A DNA stretch of 64,000 nucleotides from Candidatus Thalassarchaeum betae (GCA_003193925.1 PSPG01000012.1:1-64000), one strand, 5' to 3'; shown: positions 49,362-59,391, counted from the first letter of the stretch. Notes: generated by a model from the letters alone, not told the origin. Numbers and translations are program-made.

Positions 49362-51047
49362 GTGTCGGATAACTTGCTCGAGATCGAGGGTCTCAGAGTC
49401 CACTTCGACACTCTGGACGGGCCAATTGAGGCTCTCCACTCCGTAGACCTGAAGGTCAAGCAGGGCCAGATAATGGGGCTGGTCGGTGAGTCGGGGTGCG
49501 GGAAGTCAGTCACTTCACTGGTGACGATTGGTCTGGCTACCTGTGATGTCGACGAGGGCAGCGTGAAGTACGAAGGCGAGGAAATGCTGTTCAGTGTTTC
49601 AGAGCACGACAAGAAAATCCAAGACGTCTCAGGACGGATAACCGTGCTCGGGGTATTGGCATCGATAGTAGCGGTTTTCTGGACGATTCTGATAAACCCC
49701 ATTCAGGGCATTACCCTCCTTGTCATATTCTTGTTCGTGGCAATAGTCTCGTGGATTTTTGGGTTTATCGCTAAGAGCGAATACCGACGCCATCAGAAGT
49801 TCATGCAATCGGTGCGCGGCAACAAGATCAGCATGATCTTCCAGGAGCCCATGACGGCCCTCAACCCGCTTTACACGGTGGAGAAGCAGATCTCCGAGGT
49901 GATGCGCGTGCACGACAGGCTTGTCGAGGCCGAGACTCCGCGTTACGTCAGAGTCGGTCAGGCACTTGTCAGCCCTGCCACCCTCATCCGCGACGCCTTT
50001 TCCTCACGGCCACAAGCGTCGATTGCCACCTCCTCCGTTCTCGCCTTTGTCCTCGTCGCCCATCTGTCTGGCTTCGCCGACTCCGCTGCAGAGGCAGTCA
50101 CCGCTCCCTTCGTCTTCGTCTTCAAGGATCTCTTCTGGGTCCTCATCGTCCTCCTTAGCGGATATCTTGTGAATTCACGGGCACAAATCGAGGCGTTGAA
50201 CGCCTTGTACCGGCCTCTAAAGTACGCCGCCCCTCAGGTTCCTCTTGTCTCCGCCGTGGCTTTGGTCATCTTCCTGATGCTCTGGATGCCGCTCTCCGCT
50301 TTCCTCGGGATGGCTGTAATCAGCACTCTCCTGGCCCTGCCGGCGATCATAGTCCTGGACTATCTGAGACTTGACCCCGCGCACACCCGACAGGTCATCG
50401 GACTCCTCGAGGAGGTCAGGATTCCGGATCCGAGCGCAGTTGTGAAGATGTACCCGCACGAACTCTCCGGAGGGATGCGTCAGAGGGTGATGATCGCCAT
50501 GATGATGGCTTGCGAGCCCAAACTGCTCATCGCCGACGAGCCGACAACCGCCCTCGACGTTACAATTCAGGCCCAGATTCTACAGTTGATGCGAGACCTG
50601 CGCGACGAGAAGGACACGGCTATCCTGCTTATCACACACGACTTGGGGGTTATCGCCGAGATGTGCGACGCAGTCACCGTGATGTACGCCGGGGCGGTGG
50701 TCGAGACAGGCAGTATCGAGGATGTTCTTTCTAAACCTCGGATGCCCTACTCAATCGGCTTGCTTCACAGCATTCCAACGATCGATGAAGAGGCTGGTCG
50801 CAGGGAGGTACTGCCTATCATCCCGGGCCAAGTCCCGGATCCCAACCTACACTTCGATGGTTGTAGGTTCCACCCTCGCTGCCCGTTCGCGGACGCAACA
50901 TGCATCTCAACTCCGCCACCGATGAAGGAGGTCGAACCCGGTCACTTCGCAGCCTGCCACCACACCAATAGGACGGAGAACGTTGCAGACGTGCAGGCCT
51001 CATTCGACGTTTTCGCAGCCGAGTACGATTTGGAAGGAGTTGCCTGA
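49362..51047 (+). CDS. Peptide ABC transporter ATPase, DppD/OppD type, with membrane-helix insertions inside the ATPase domain
   Basis: 561 aa from a GTG at 49362 with AGGAGGTG upstream. Walker A GESGCGKS (42-49), Q-loop [10 protein letters not shown] (160-169), signature LSGGMRQR (368-375), Walker [13 protein letters not shown] (388-399), H-loop ITHD (424-427) and the C-terminal oligopeptide-transporter cysteine motif ([14 protein letters not shown]) are all in order. Two blocks are inserted. Residues ~78-152 hold two predicted helices (94-112, 116-137) between Walker A and the Q-loop. Residues ~190-345 hold four (about 222-240, 249-270, 294-314, 315-336) between the Q-loop and the signature. 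Normal OppD is ~330 aa and soluble. The insert codons are somewhat AT-richer than the flanks. Confidence 0.88.
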   Translation: MSDNLLEIEGLRVHFDTLDGPIEALHSVDLKVKQGQIMGLVGESGCGKSVTSLVTIGLATCDVDEGSVKYEGEEMLFSVSEHDKKIQDVSGRITVLGVLASIVAVFWTILINPIQGITLLVIFLFVAIVSWIFGFIAKSEYRRHQKFMQSVRGNKISMIFQEPMTALNPLYTVEKQISEVMRVHDRLVEAETPRYVRVGQALVSPATLIRDAFSSRPQASIATSSVLAFVLVAHLSGFADSAAEAVTAPFVFVFKDLFWVLIVLLSGYLVNSRAQIEALNALYRPLKYAAPQVPLVSAVALVIFLMLWMPLSAFLGMAVISTLLALPAIIVLDYLRLDPAHTRQVIGLLEEVRIPDPSAVVKMYPHELSGGMRQRVMIAMMMACEPKLLIADEPTTALDVTIQAQILQLMRDLRDEKDTAILLITHDLGVIAEMCDAVTVMYAGAVVETGSIEDVLSKPRMPYSIGLLHSIPTIDEEAGRREVLPIIPGQVPDPNLHFDGCRFHPRCPFADATCISTPPPMKEVEPGHFAACHHTNRTENVADVQASFDVFAAEYDLEGVA

Positions 51048-51048
51048 G

Positions 51049-52113
51049 ATGCCAGATGACAGCAAGACCGACGAGGTCCTCATAGAGGTCGAGGGAATGA
51101 GGAAGTGGTTCCCGATCAAGAGCGGTATGCTGACTACGGTGAAGAGCCACGTCCGCGCAGTTGACGGGGTCGATCTGCAGGTAATGCGAGGTGAGACCCT
51201 CGGGATCGTCGGCGAGTCGGGTTGCGGTAAGACCACGCTGGGACGAGTCATACTGGGACTCACCCATATGACCGAGGGGTCGGTCCACTACGCCGGAGAG
51301 GACATCCGGATGATGACAAACAGAGACCTCAGGAGGAGGCTCCAGATTGTGTTCCAGGACCCCGGAGGCTCGATGAACCCGAGGATGTCGGTGCGATCCA
51401 TAGTGGGGGAGCCACTCCAGGTGAATGGAATGGCCCAGGGTGCCGAGTTGACGCAGAGGGTAGCTGATTTGCTTGATTCCGTGGGCCTCAAGCGCGAGCA
51501 CATGAACAGATTCCCCCACGAGTTCTCCGGTGGACAGAAGCAGAGGATCGCCCTAGCGAGGGCACTATCTCTGGACCCTGAGTTCATTCTCCTCGACGAG
51601 CCAACCAGCGCATTGGACGTGTCCGTTCAGGCCCAGGTTCTGAATCTGCTCGAGGAGATAAAGGCGAAGCACGGCCTCACTTTAGTCTTCATCACTCACG
51701 CACTCAACGTCGTCAACCACATTTGCGACAGAGTCGCAGTGATGTACCTCGGAAAGATCGTCGAGATTGCCAATACGAACGACCTGTTCAGTAAGCCAGC
51801 CCACCCATACACGCATGCTCTGATGTCGGCTATCCCAGAGCCCTCACTAGAAAAGGCCGCTAGGAGGAGGGTAGTTCTGAGTGGTGACGTACCCAGTCCC
51901 ACAGACCCTCCTCCGGGATGCAGGTTCCACACCCGTTGCCCCATCGCTGAGGAGGGGCTCTGCGATGTCGAGGAGCCGAAACTTGAGTCCATCGGTGAAG
52001 GCCATGAGGTCGCGTGCCACTTCCCACTGGGTCCCGGGATGAAACTCCCAATGCTAGACGATGCCGAGAACCCCTCTGAGGAAGACCACGGGCCGAAGAC
52101 GATCGTATTCTGA
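51049..52113 (+). CDS. Peptide ABC transporter ATPase, DppF/OppF type
   Basis: 354 aa from the ATG at 51049, 2 bases after the dppD stop, preceded by GGAAGGAGT. Walker [11 protein letters not shown]-loop [14 protein letters not shown], signature [15 protein letters not shown], Walker [18 protein letters not shown]-loop ITHAL. The C-terminal [15 protein letters not shown] is the oligopeptide-transporter cysteine motif. Unlike DppD it is of standard length without inserts. It completes the heterodimeric ATPase of the importer. Confidence 0.93.
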   Translation: MPDDSKTDEVLIEVEGMRKWFPIKSGMLTTVKSHVRAVDGVDLQVMRGETLGIVGESGCGKTTLGRVILGLTHMTEGSVHYAGEDIRMMTNRDLRRRLQIVFQDPGGSMNPRMSVRSIVGEPLQVNGMAQGAELTQRVADLLDSVGLKREHMNRFPHEFSGGQKQRIALARALSLDPEFILLDEPTSALDVSVQAQVLNLLEEIKAKHGLTLVFITHALNVVNHICDRVAVMYLGKIVEIANTNDLFSKPAHPYTHALMSAIPEPSLEKAARRRVVLSGDVPSPTDPPPGCRFHTRCPIAEEGLCDVEEPKLESIGEGHEVACHFPLGPGMKLPMLDDAENPSEEDHGPKTIVF

Positions 52114-52122
52114 GGGACACCA

Positions 52123-52497
52123 ATGGCTGAGAAGGAATCCGACACAGACGGAACCGAGGCCACTCCCCCTCCGATGCACGACAAGAAAGAGGAGGCAGAG
52201 GCCGCCTTCTGGAGACTGAAGAAGGCCTCTGACAAGAGCAGAGAGGAGCGAGTCAAGCGAGTTCTGGCTCAGGAGGGGGAAGGGCTTCTGACTACACTCG
52301 GCAGAGTGGTGTACATTTCGGCGTGCATAGTGTTCGATGGCGTGGTGCTGCTGCAAGTTCCAGCCGGCATGGGCAGGACCTTAGCCGCCTGGTCCCTGTA
52401 TGTGGTCTTGCTAGTAGTCGCCATCAAGCTACAGCACGACCTCTACGAGAAGTGGTTCGATGTCGACATCAGTCCGATCGACTTTGATCGGCAGTGA
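52123..52497 (+). CDS. Small two-helix membrane protein after dppF
   Basis: 124 aa. A charged N-terminal half with coiled-coil character (KKEEAEAAFWRLKKASDKSREERVKR) precedes helices VVYISACIVFDGVVLLQV and AAWSLYVVLLVVAIKLQ. No family recognised. It starts 9 bases after the peptide transporter operon and may belong to it. Confidence 0.6.
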   Translation: MAEKESDTDGTEATPPPMHDKKEEAEAAFWRLKKASDKSREERVKRVLAQEGEGLLTTLGRVVYISACIVFDGVVLLQVPAGMGRTLAAWSLYVVLLVVAIKLQHDLYEKWFDVDISPIDFDRQ

Positions 52498-53731
52498 TCG
52501 GGAAGCGCTCAGTGGCGATTCGCTCGAAGCGCCTGAACGAAGGCACGACGATACCGATTATCGTGGCGGCGACCATGATCGACACCGCCACAACAAAGGC
52601 CGCCTCGAGCCCCAATCTCTCGATCATCATCCCGCCGAGGACCATAGCGGGTGGAATCAGGATGAAGGAGCCGATTGCATCGATAGAGTTGACCCGGCCA
52701 CGCAGATGCTGCTCTACGCTGTCCCCTATCGTCGTGTTCCAGATGACTCCCAACACCCCCACGAGGAGGCCTTGGAACAGCGAGATCAGCAGAATGAGCG
52801 CGAACCAGGGCACGAACACGAACAGCAGGTCCAACCAAGCGGCGAAGCCGACGGTGACGTAGAATACCGTCCCACGTGAGCTCTTCGGAATCGGATTACT
52901 GCCTGCATAAAGGGCACCCACGGCGGCTCCGATCGGGAAGACGGCGCCCCAGATTCCGTAATAGAAACCATTCCAGCCGTTATTCAAGGCGATGGAGGGG
53001 ATGCCGACATCTACTATCGCAGCACCAACGTGGAATGCCATGAACACGAGGATTCCGACGAACAGCCAAGGCTGGCTGCGAGTGAAAGACAGAGCATGAC
53101 TCATCTCCGACTTGAAGTCGGAATCCTCTTCCTCATCCCTGACGATTGGGACCTCCTCCATGTTGTACAGCACATACGCACTGACGAGGAAGGTGACCAT
53201 GTCGATGAAGAGCGCGACTTCGATGCTTGAATAGGTGATTATTGCACCACCGATCAGACCACCGAGCGACCACGAGATAGTACGAATGGAATTGAGCAAA
53301 CCGGTCGCAGAGGCCAGGATCTCCTCGTCTACTAGGTCTGGCACAAGGGCCTGAGTCGCGGGTATCGAGAAAGCTGTAGACGCTCCCATCATCACGGCGG
53401 CGAAGAGCAACACCTTCAGCACGGGGAGGCCGATGAGGAGGAGGCTGATGAAAAGGAGAGCGAAGCTTGCCTGTACATAGTCGGTGTACAGCGCGACGGT
53501 CCGCCTGGGTATTCGGTCGACCACCATCCCGCCAACTGTCAGAAGGGGCAGGTGAGCGACGAAATATGCGACTCCGAACCACGCGAACCACACCGGTCCG
53601 GCTAGCTCATTCACACGCCATCCTGCCGCGACCATGAAGCCGGCTCGGCCGACCTTGCTAACGCCGTCCCCAATCAGGAAACGCCGCAGGTCGCGGACTT
53701 CCCAAGCCTCTCGGAGACCCATTGCCAACAT
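52469..53731 (-). CDS. MFS transporter (EntS/MFS_3-like exporter)
   Basis: 420 aa (ATG at 53720-53722 also possible). Twelve predicted helices. FLIGDGVSKVGRAGFMVAAGWRVNELAGPVWFAW is the first-helix signature of this group. Motif A-like VGGMVVDRIPRRTVALYTDYVQA follows helix 2. RGRVNSIDAIGSFILIPPAMVLGG near the end matches macrolide/enterobactin-type exporters. The substrate is unknown. The 3' end overlaps the small membrane protein gene by 29 bases. Confidence 0.8.
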   Translation of the reverse strand: MLAMGLREAWEVRDLRRFLIGDGVSKVGRAGFMVAAGWRVNELAGPVWFAWFGVAYFVAHLPLLTVGGMVVDRIPRRTVALYTDYVQASFALLFISLLLIGLPVLKVLLFAAVMMGASTAFSIPATQALVPDLVDEEILASATGLLNSIRTISWSLGGLIGGAIITYSSIEVALFIDMVTFLVSAYVLYNMEEVPIVRDEEEDSDFKSEMSHALSFTRSQPWLFVGILVFMAFHVGAAIVDVGIPSIALNNGWNGFYYGIWGAVFPIGAAVGALYAGSNPIPKSSRGTVFYVTVGFAAWLDLLFVFVPWFALILLISLFQGLLVGVLGVIWNTTIGDSVEQHLRGRVNSIDAIGSFILIPPAMVLGGMMIERLGLEAAFVVAVSIMVAATIIGIVVPSFRRFERIATERFPITADQSRSD

Positions 53732-53819
53732 CGCGGGAACAGGCGCATTTCAAGATGTCTTGAGGGCAATCTGAGCAATCCTCGGAGTACAGTGAATGGA
53801 CAGATGAACGAAGGCAGTA

Positions 53820-53993
53820 ATATTGATATTTCAATTGTTCTCATTTGAACATATTATTCTACGAGAATTGTACAAACGTACAATAATCATCTAATTGAGT
53901 GAATATTCTGCTAGTATCAACGTCATGTGATGTTCATTCGACCGAATGATTATAGCACTCTCTCGCACGCATGCGCGCGTTCGGGGGAGTAAG
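53820..53993 (+). promoter_or_regulatory. AT-rich palindromic control region of the glutamate synthase operon
   Basis: A ~130-base AT-rich island in a GC-rich region. It contains ATTGTAC aaac GTACAAT (53867-53884), CATTCG ac CGAATG (53935-53948) and TTCAA...TTGAA near 53831. A TATA-like gattatag (53948-53955) is followed by GGGGGAG (53983-53989) 4 bases before the ATG at 53994. This looks like a promoter with one or two operators. No nitrogen regulator motif is recognised with certainty. Confidence 0.55.
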
Positions 53994-55496
53994 ATGTTTG
54001 AGTCAGCGGCGCAGGTAGGCCTGGAATCCCAAGACGGCCCGTTGACACTCGACAGATTCGGGGCCGAATCGGCGCGAATCGGTAGGGAGGTCGCAGACCG
54101 CTACCACCGCTATCGCATCGAGACCGAGGAGGTCGACGACGCCCAGCCGCTGCCTCACAGGTTCCTTGTCAAGGTCGGTAAGGTCGGTCTCGCGAAGTTC
54201 ATCGCCAAGGAGATGCTGATGTACTTCGGACAGTTCGATGTCATCCTCTCCAGGCCGTGCACCTATGGTGTATTCTCAGGGCCGGTGGGCGGCTTCGCTC
54301 CTAGGCCCAAACTGTGTGTTGGATGCCTGCGCTGCTGCGTCCAGCACCCGGATTTCGTCAAGGTCCTGCCAAACCCAGATCTTCTGGCCCTGGGAGACTC
54401 GTACACCACGCACGGGCACATCACCGCCATCGACGAGGAGGCGAGGAAGGGCATGGTCCCGGTTCGCGGCCAGGGCTATAGGGGGCGCTTCGGCGGACCT
54501 GGCTTCGATGGGATGCTGACCGACATGTCCGAGATCGTCCGCCCGAGCAGGGATGGCATCCACGGACGCGAACTCATCGGCACCTCCGTGGACGTCGGCA
54601 GCAAGCCGATGCACCTCTCGTTCGACTCCAGCGGCAACCTCTCCGGAAGCACCCCCGAGATGTTCACCATTCAGGTTCCGTTCGTCTTCGACCTGCCCCC
54701 TGGCAACCTCGGCTCGACCGGCCTAGTCAAGGTGGTCGACACAACGAGCAGGCGCATCGACACCCTCGCGTGCCTCGATGCGCACACCGTCGTACGGCTC
54801 AGAATGGACGCGCCTCACATCGTCCCGGTGCTCGATACCGCTGAGGCCGCGCACGCATCCGAGTTCCCAGCCGCGAGGCTGGTCGAGCTCGATGGTTGGG
54901 ACGCTGACGCTTTCGAGGCGGCAAACGAGGCTACCGATGCCATGGTCGGAGTGCGCCTGCACTTCGAGGAGGGCTGGCAGGAGCGCTTGAACGCCGCAGT
55001 GGACGCCGGCGCCAAGGTCATCCACCTGCTCGCCGACCTGCACGCACGAGGCACTGACGGGACCTTTGTCTCTGAGTTGTTCAAGGAGGCACACATGATG
55101 CTCATTGAGCAGGGCAGACGCGACACGGTCACCCTGTTCGGAGGGGGTGGCATAGTCGGCGCTGACCACGTCCCCAAGGCGATTATCAGCGGACTTGACG
55201 CAGTTGCGCTGGACCTGGCTGTGCTGTTCGCACTGCAAGGGCGTTCGCACGGCTCTCTGGAGAAGCGGGATAGGGTCTCAGGTACCCTGCCTAGGATGCT
55301 CGACCACGGGTGGGCCGAGCAGAGGCTCGCCAACCTGTGCGGCTCGTGGAGAGACCAACTGCTGGAGATTCTCGGCGCGATGGGCATCCGCGAGGTGCGC
55401 CGCCTGAGGGGCGAGTTCGGTCGTTCGATGATAGTCAAGCACCTCGAGGACGAGGCCTTCGAGGGAATAGCGGGCTACACCGGAGGTGGTGCTTGA
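53994..55496 (+). CDS. Glutamate synthase-related protein with ferredoxin-like Cys cluster (first subunit of split GltS)
   Basis: 500 aa from the ATG at 53994 with a GGGGGAG ribosome site. YGVFSGPVGGFAPRPKLCVGCLRCC with HPDFVK supplies CxxCxxCC, an iron-sulfur-like site. IVRPSRDGIHGRELIGTSVDVG and DAVALDLAVLFALQGR match the FMN-domain proteins of archaeal glutamate synthase, but the canonical 3Fe-4S loop is absent. LFGGGGIVGADHVPKAIISGLDAVALD is the phosphate/FMN-binding end of the barrel. It is likely a diverged GltB domain acting with the next two proteins. Its stop overlaps the next start (TGATG). Confidence 0.72.
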   Translation: MFESAAQVGLESQDGPLTLDRFGAESARIGREVADRYHRYRIETEEVDDAQPLPHRFLVKVGKVGLAKFIAKEMLMYFGQFDVILSRPCTYGVFSGPVGGFAPRPKLCVGCLRCCVQHPDFVKVLPNPDLLALGDSYTTHGHITAIDEEARKGMVPVRGQGYRGRFGGPGFDGMLTDMSEIVRPSRDGIHGRELIGTSVDVGSKPMHLSFDSSGNLSGSTPEMFTIQVPFVFDLPPGNLGSTGLVKVVDTTSRRIDTLACLDAHTVVRLRMDAPHIVPVLDTAEAAHASEFPAARLVELDGWDADAFEAANEATDAMVGVRLHFEEGWQERLNAAVDAGAKVIHLLADLHARGTDGTFVSELFKEAHMMLIEQGRRDTVTLFGGGGIVGADHVPKAIISGLDAVALDLAVLFALQGRSHGSLEKRDRVSGTLPRMLDHGWAEQRLANLCGSWRDQLLEILGAMGIREVRRLRGEFGRSMIVKHLEDEAFEGIAGYTGGGA

Positions 55497-56815
55497 TGAC
55501 GATAGTCAAGCCCAGCGACGCGCTGATCCACAAGACGACCCACCTGATGCAGGAGGGGATGAACGCGAGGGCGTTCGGGGAGTACGAGATGCCGGAGGCC
55601 CTCGGCGATGCGCGCTGGACCGACGAACTGATCCTCTCGACATGGTACATGGCCGAGACCGGCGAGGTCCCGGACGATATGAACTTCAAGACCGGCAAGA
55701 GCGACGGCGGCTTCGACAGGCTGCGCTTCCGGTTCTTGGCGGAGGGCGAGTGGCTGGATCACTCGGAGGACATCGACACCAGCCTGCCTCTGAACCGCCG
55801 TGACGATGGGAAGAACGAGATCGAGATCGACATCCCCTGGTACGGCGGCGGGATGTCCTATGGCTCGGTATCGATCAACGTGATGATGTCCAGGGCCAAG
55901 ACCGCGAAACTCTGGAACACCTTCATGTCAACTGGCGAGGGCGGCTATCCGACGGAGCTTTACGAGGTCAAGGAGAACATCATCACCCAGGTCGCCACCG
56001 GGTACTTCGGCGTCGAGGAGGAGACCATCCAAGCCGCGCCCATTGTCGAGCTCAAGTACGCTCAGGGCGCGAAGCCCGGCCTCGGCGGGCACCTGCTCGC
56101 AGCCAAAGCCGGCGAGGAGGTCGCCAAAATACGCGGCTCTGTGCCCTTCGTCAGCCTGTTCAGCCCGTTCCCATTCCACTCCACCTATTCGGTCGAGGAC
56201 CACTCGAAGCACCTCGACTGGATTGAGATCATCAACCCCACAGCACTGCTCGCGGTCAAGGTAAGCACACCCCACGACGTCGACATGGTCGCCGTCGGCT
56301 CGTACTACGCCGGCGCTCACATCATACACATGGACGGTGGCTACGGCGGTACCGGAGCGGCTCCTGAGATAGCCAAGAAGAACATCGCGATGCCAATCGA
56401 GCTCGCCATCCCGAAGGTGCACAAGTTCCTGCAGAAGGAGGGCGTCCGCGACGAGGTCACACTGATTGCAAGCGGCGGCGTTCGCACCGCCGACGATATC
56501 GCCAAGGCCATCGCCTTGGGTGCGGACGGCTGCGTGCTGGGAACCACCGACCTCGTTGGGATGGGGTGCACCAGGTGCGCCAATTGCGAGGGAGGCCCGT
56601 CCGGCCGCGGTTGCCCATGGGGCCTGACGACAACCGACATCGAACTGCAGGAATGGCTCCAGCAGGACTGGGGCGTCAAGAGACTCGACAACCTGTACAC
56701 CGCCATGCAGTGGAGGCTGCGCGATATTCTGCGCAAACTCGGCCTGAACAGCGTTCAGGAGCTCACGGGCCGTACGGACCTGCTGAGGTACATCGGCAAG
56801 GAGGACGGCGAATGA
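55496..56815 (+). CDS. gltB: Glutamate synthase FMN/iron-sulfur catalytic domain protein
   Basis: 439 aa from the ATG at 55496 preceded by GGAGGTG. PWYGGGMSYGSVSINVMMSRAK is the FMN-domain N-terminal motif. AQGAKPGLGGHLLAAK and HMDGGYGGTGAAPEIAKKN are conserved in the glutamate synthase barrel. IASGGVRTADDIAKAIALGADGCVLGT binds FMN, and GMGCTRCANCEGGPSGRGCPWG carries the 3Fe-4S cysteines. It reduces the 2-iminoglutarate intermediate to glutamate. Translationally coupled on both sides. Confidence 0.9.
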   Translation: MTIVKPSDALIHKTTHLMQEGMNARAFGEYEMPEALGDARWTDELILSTWYMAETGEVPDDMNFKTGKSDGGFDRLRFRFLAEGEWLDHSEDIDTSLPLNRRDDGKNEIEIDIPWYGGGMSYGSVSINVMMSRAKTAKLWNTFMSTGEGGYPTELYEVKENIITQVATGYFGVEEETIQAAPIVELKYAQGAKPGLGGHLLAAKAGEEVAKIRGSVPFVSLFSPFPFHSTYSVEDHSKHLDWIEIINPTALLAVKVSTPHDVDMVAVGSYYAGAHIIHMDGGYGGTGAAPEIAKKNIAMPIELAIPKVHKFLQKEGVRDEVTLIASGGVRTADDIAKAIALGADGCVLGTTDLVGMGCTRCANCEGGPSGRGCPWGLTTTDIELQEWLQQDWGVKRLDNLYTAMQWRLRDILRKLGLNSVQELTGRTDLLRYIGKEDGE

Positions 56816-59391
56816 TTGACCCCGAGGTGATTATACGGGCTCGCCGTGAGATGACGGCCAGCCATCCGAGGTTCGAGCGCCGCGAGGATGACGCTGCCGA
56901 GGGCGGATGCGGGGTGATCGGACTCGCCTCAGAGGTGCCTGTGGCAGGTCGCCACCTATTCGACTCCCTCGGCCAGATGAGGAACAGAGGCAATGGCAAG
57001 GGCGGCGGCGTCGCGATGGTCGGACTCGATCCGGAGCAGTTCGGAGTCGACGCCGCGACCCTCTCAGGCTCATACATCTATACCGTGGCATATCTCGACT
57101 CGAGCAATCGCGATGCGGTCGAGGAGGTCTGCATACATCCGAATTTCCACGTCGACCACGTGCACGAGATGCCGGCTCTGTCGACTTGGCAGACCGATCT
57201 ACCGGCACTCGACACACAGCCCCCCGACGTGGTCTGCTACTTCGTCAGACCACGCGAGGAGGAGCTGGACCGGTTCATCGCCGAGAAGCTCGACGACGTC
57301 ATTGACCCGAATGACAGGGCGGCAGCCTCGGAGGAGTTCGTCTTCCACATCACCCACGCGCTCAACGTCGAGTTCTACGCCAAGGACGGGCGAACCGACG
57401 CCTTCGTGCTGAGCCACGGACGCGACATCCTGATCCTCAAGATAGTCGGCTACGCCGAGGACGTCATCCGCTACTACAGCCTCGAAGAGATGACCGCCCA
57501 CGTCTGGATCGGCCACCACCGATACCCTACCCGGGGCAGGGTGACGCACCCGGGAGGGGCTCATCCGTTCGGTCAGGGGATAGACTCTGCTCTGGTCCAC
57601 AACGGAGACTTCTCGAACTATGTCTCAGTCACCGATTACCTCGCCCAGAGGGGGATGGAGCCGTTGTTCTTCACCGACACCGAGGTCGGCGCCTTGGCCT
57701 TCGATCTGCACCGCCGGGTCTACGGCTACAAGATGGAGTACGTCATCGAGAGCCTGGCCCCGACCAGCGAGCTCGACTACGTCATGCTCCCCGAGGACAA
57801 GCAGGAGGTGTACTCCGCCATCCAGAGGACACACATCCACGGCAGCCCCGACGGACCCTGGTTCTTCATCATCGCACAGTCCGAGGGTCCGACCCACCGA
57901 CTGATTGGAATCACCGACACCAGCATGCTGCGCCCGCAGGTGTTCGCCTACCAGCGCGGCGAGGTCGCGATTGCGTTCTGCGGCTCCGAGAAGCAGGTCA
58001 TCGACGCGGTGCTGGAGAGCCTCGCATCCGAGGACAAGCGGTTCTGGCGCCGCGCCGACGAGTACTGGAACGCCAGAGGTGGCTCGTACACCGACGGCGG
58101 CGCCTTCCTGTTCGACGTCAAGCCCACCGAGGACGGCGGCAAGGAACTGGTCATGACCAACAAGTTCGGTGATGTGGTCGACACCCACCCCCGCGGCGAC
58201 TGCAAGCTGGTCCCAGCCGCAGACCATTCTCCAGTCGAAGTTACCAAGATGGGCTCCAACCTGGCCTACTTCGCCGTCCTCGAGGCACTGCCTCACATGG
58301 GTTGGGCCGAGGCCTTGGCCACGCTCGAAGCCATAGAGGCCCACTCTGCCATGGCCGGGCGCGAGTGGGCTTGGGACCTGCTCACCCGATTGCTCGACAG
58401 GAGGTACGACACCGGGGGGCTGCGTCGCAGTTTGTGGCTCGACTTTGTCGGGGCAGCACTCAATCGAACCCTCGCCTCAGCGACCCACGAGCCCTGCGAC
58501 GGCTTCGTCGGACAGCGCACCGTCGGTCACCGGCCTCAGCCTGCCTCGCATTCGCAGAGGATCGTGGTTGATGCTAGGCCATACTCATCCGAGGGCACGG
58601 AATCGCTCGCCCTCGAGCTCGTCGCTCTGTATCGGGAGGGCTGGAAGCGGTTCGTCCTCCTGCACTGCCGTGGTCACCGATTCATCGGCAACGGCTTCGG
58701 GCCGGGTACGTCTGGCGTCAGCATAGATGTCTTCGGCGCCATCGGCGACTACCTCGGAAGCGGCAGCGACGGCATGGAGATCCACATGCACGGGAACGCG
58801 CAGGACCAAGTCGCCCAGATACACAAGGCGGGCGAGCTGGTCGTCCACGGCGATGTCGGCCAGTGCTACGGTTACGGCGCCAAGGGGGGACGCCTGTTCG
58901 TGCTCGGCAACGCTGCCGGTAGGCCGATGATCAACGCCGTCGGTAGCCCCAAGGTGGTCATCAACGGGACAGCTCTCGACTACCTCGCGGAGTCGTTCAT
59001 GGCCGGCGACCCGCTGGACGGCGGTGGTTTCATCATCATCAACGGGATGCGGTTCGACGAGCGCGGAGAACTCGAACCGCTGGAGACACCCTATCCCGGG
59101 GGGAACCTGTTCTCTCTAGCCAGCGGTGGTGCGATTTACGTCCGCGACCCGTACCAGCGACTCTCCGACTCGCAGCTCAACGGCGGGGCTTTTACCGATA
59201 TGACCGAGGCAGACTGGGCAGTCGTCGAGCCGATGCTTCAGCGCAACGAGAAGCACTTCGGAATCTCCCTTCAGAGGCTGCTGACAGTCGACGGTGAGCT
59301 AACGAGCCCAGCCGAGGTATACCGCAAGGTCATCCCGGTGAAGTCGAAGATCCTGCACGCCGAAATCGCTTGGGGCGGGCATCACGACTGA
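56812..59391 (+). CDS. Glutamate synthase glutaminase (class II) plus GXGXG domain
   Basis: 859 aa, overlapping the upstream gene by ATGA. A class II amidotransferase is at the N-terminus, with EGGCGVIGLA placing the nucleophile Cys at residue 33. It must therefore become N-terminal by loss of a 32-residue leader, or the domain works differently. HHRYPTRGRVTHPGGAHPF and VHNGDFSNY are glutaminase motifs. From about residue 600, the GXGXG beta-helix domain follows, with GMEIHMHGNAQDQVAQIHKAGELVVHGDVGQCYGYGAKGG. The three genes together form an archaeal-type split glutamate synthase (glutaminase, FMN, GXGXG) in an unusual order. Confidence 0.87.
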   Translation: MIDPEVIIRARREMTASHPRFERREDDAAEGGCGVIGLASEVPVAGRHLFDSLGQMRNRGNGKGGGVAMVGLDPEQFGVDAATLSGSYIYTVAYLDSSNRDAVEEVCIHPNFHVDHVHEMPALSTWQTDLPALDTQPPDVVCYFVRPREEELDRFIAEKLDDVIDPNDRAAASEEFVFHITHALNVEFYAKDGRTDAFVLSHGRDILILKIVGYAEDVIRYYSLEEMTAHVWIGHHRYPTRGRVTHPGGAHPFGQGIDSALVHNGDFSNYVSVTDYLAQRGMEPLFFTDTEVGALAFDLHRRVYGYKMEYVIESLAPTSELDYVMLPEDKQEVYSAIQRTHIHGSPDGPWFFIIAQSEGPTHRLIGITDTSMLRPQVFAYQRGEVAIAFCGSEKQVIDAVLESLASEDKRFWRRADEYWNARGGSYTDGGAFLFDVKPTEDGGKELVMTNKFGDVVDTHPRGDCKLVPAADHSPVEVTKMGSNLAYFAVLEALPHMGWAEALATLEAIEAHSAMAGREWAWDLLTRLLDRRYDTGGLRRSLWLDFVGAALNRTLASATHEPCDGFVGQRTVGHRPQPASHSQRIVVDARPYSSEGTESLALELVALYREGWKRFVLLHCRGHRFIGNGFGPGTSGVSIDVFGAIGDYLGSGSDGMEIHMHGNAQDQVAQIHKAGELVVHGDVGQCYGYGAKGGRLFVLGNAAGRPMINAVGSPKVVINGTALDYLAESFMAGDPLDGGGFIIINGMRFDERGELEPLETPYPGGNLFSLASGGAIYVRDPYQRLSDSQLNGGAFTDMTEADWAVVEPMLQRNEKHFGISLQRLLTVDGELTSPAEVYRKVIPVKSKILHAEIAWGGHHD

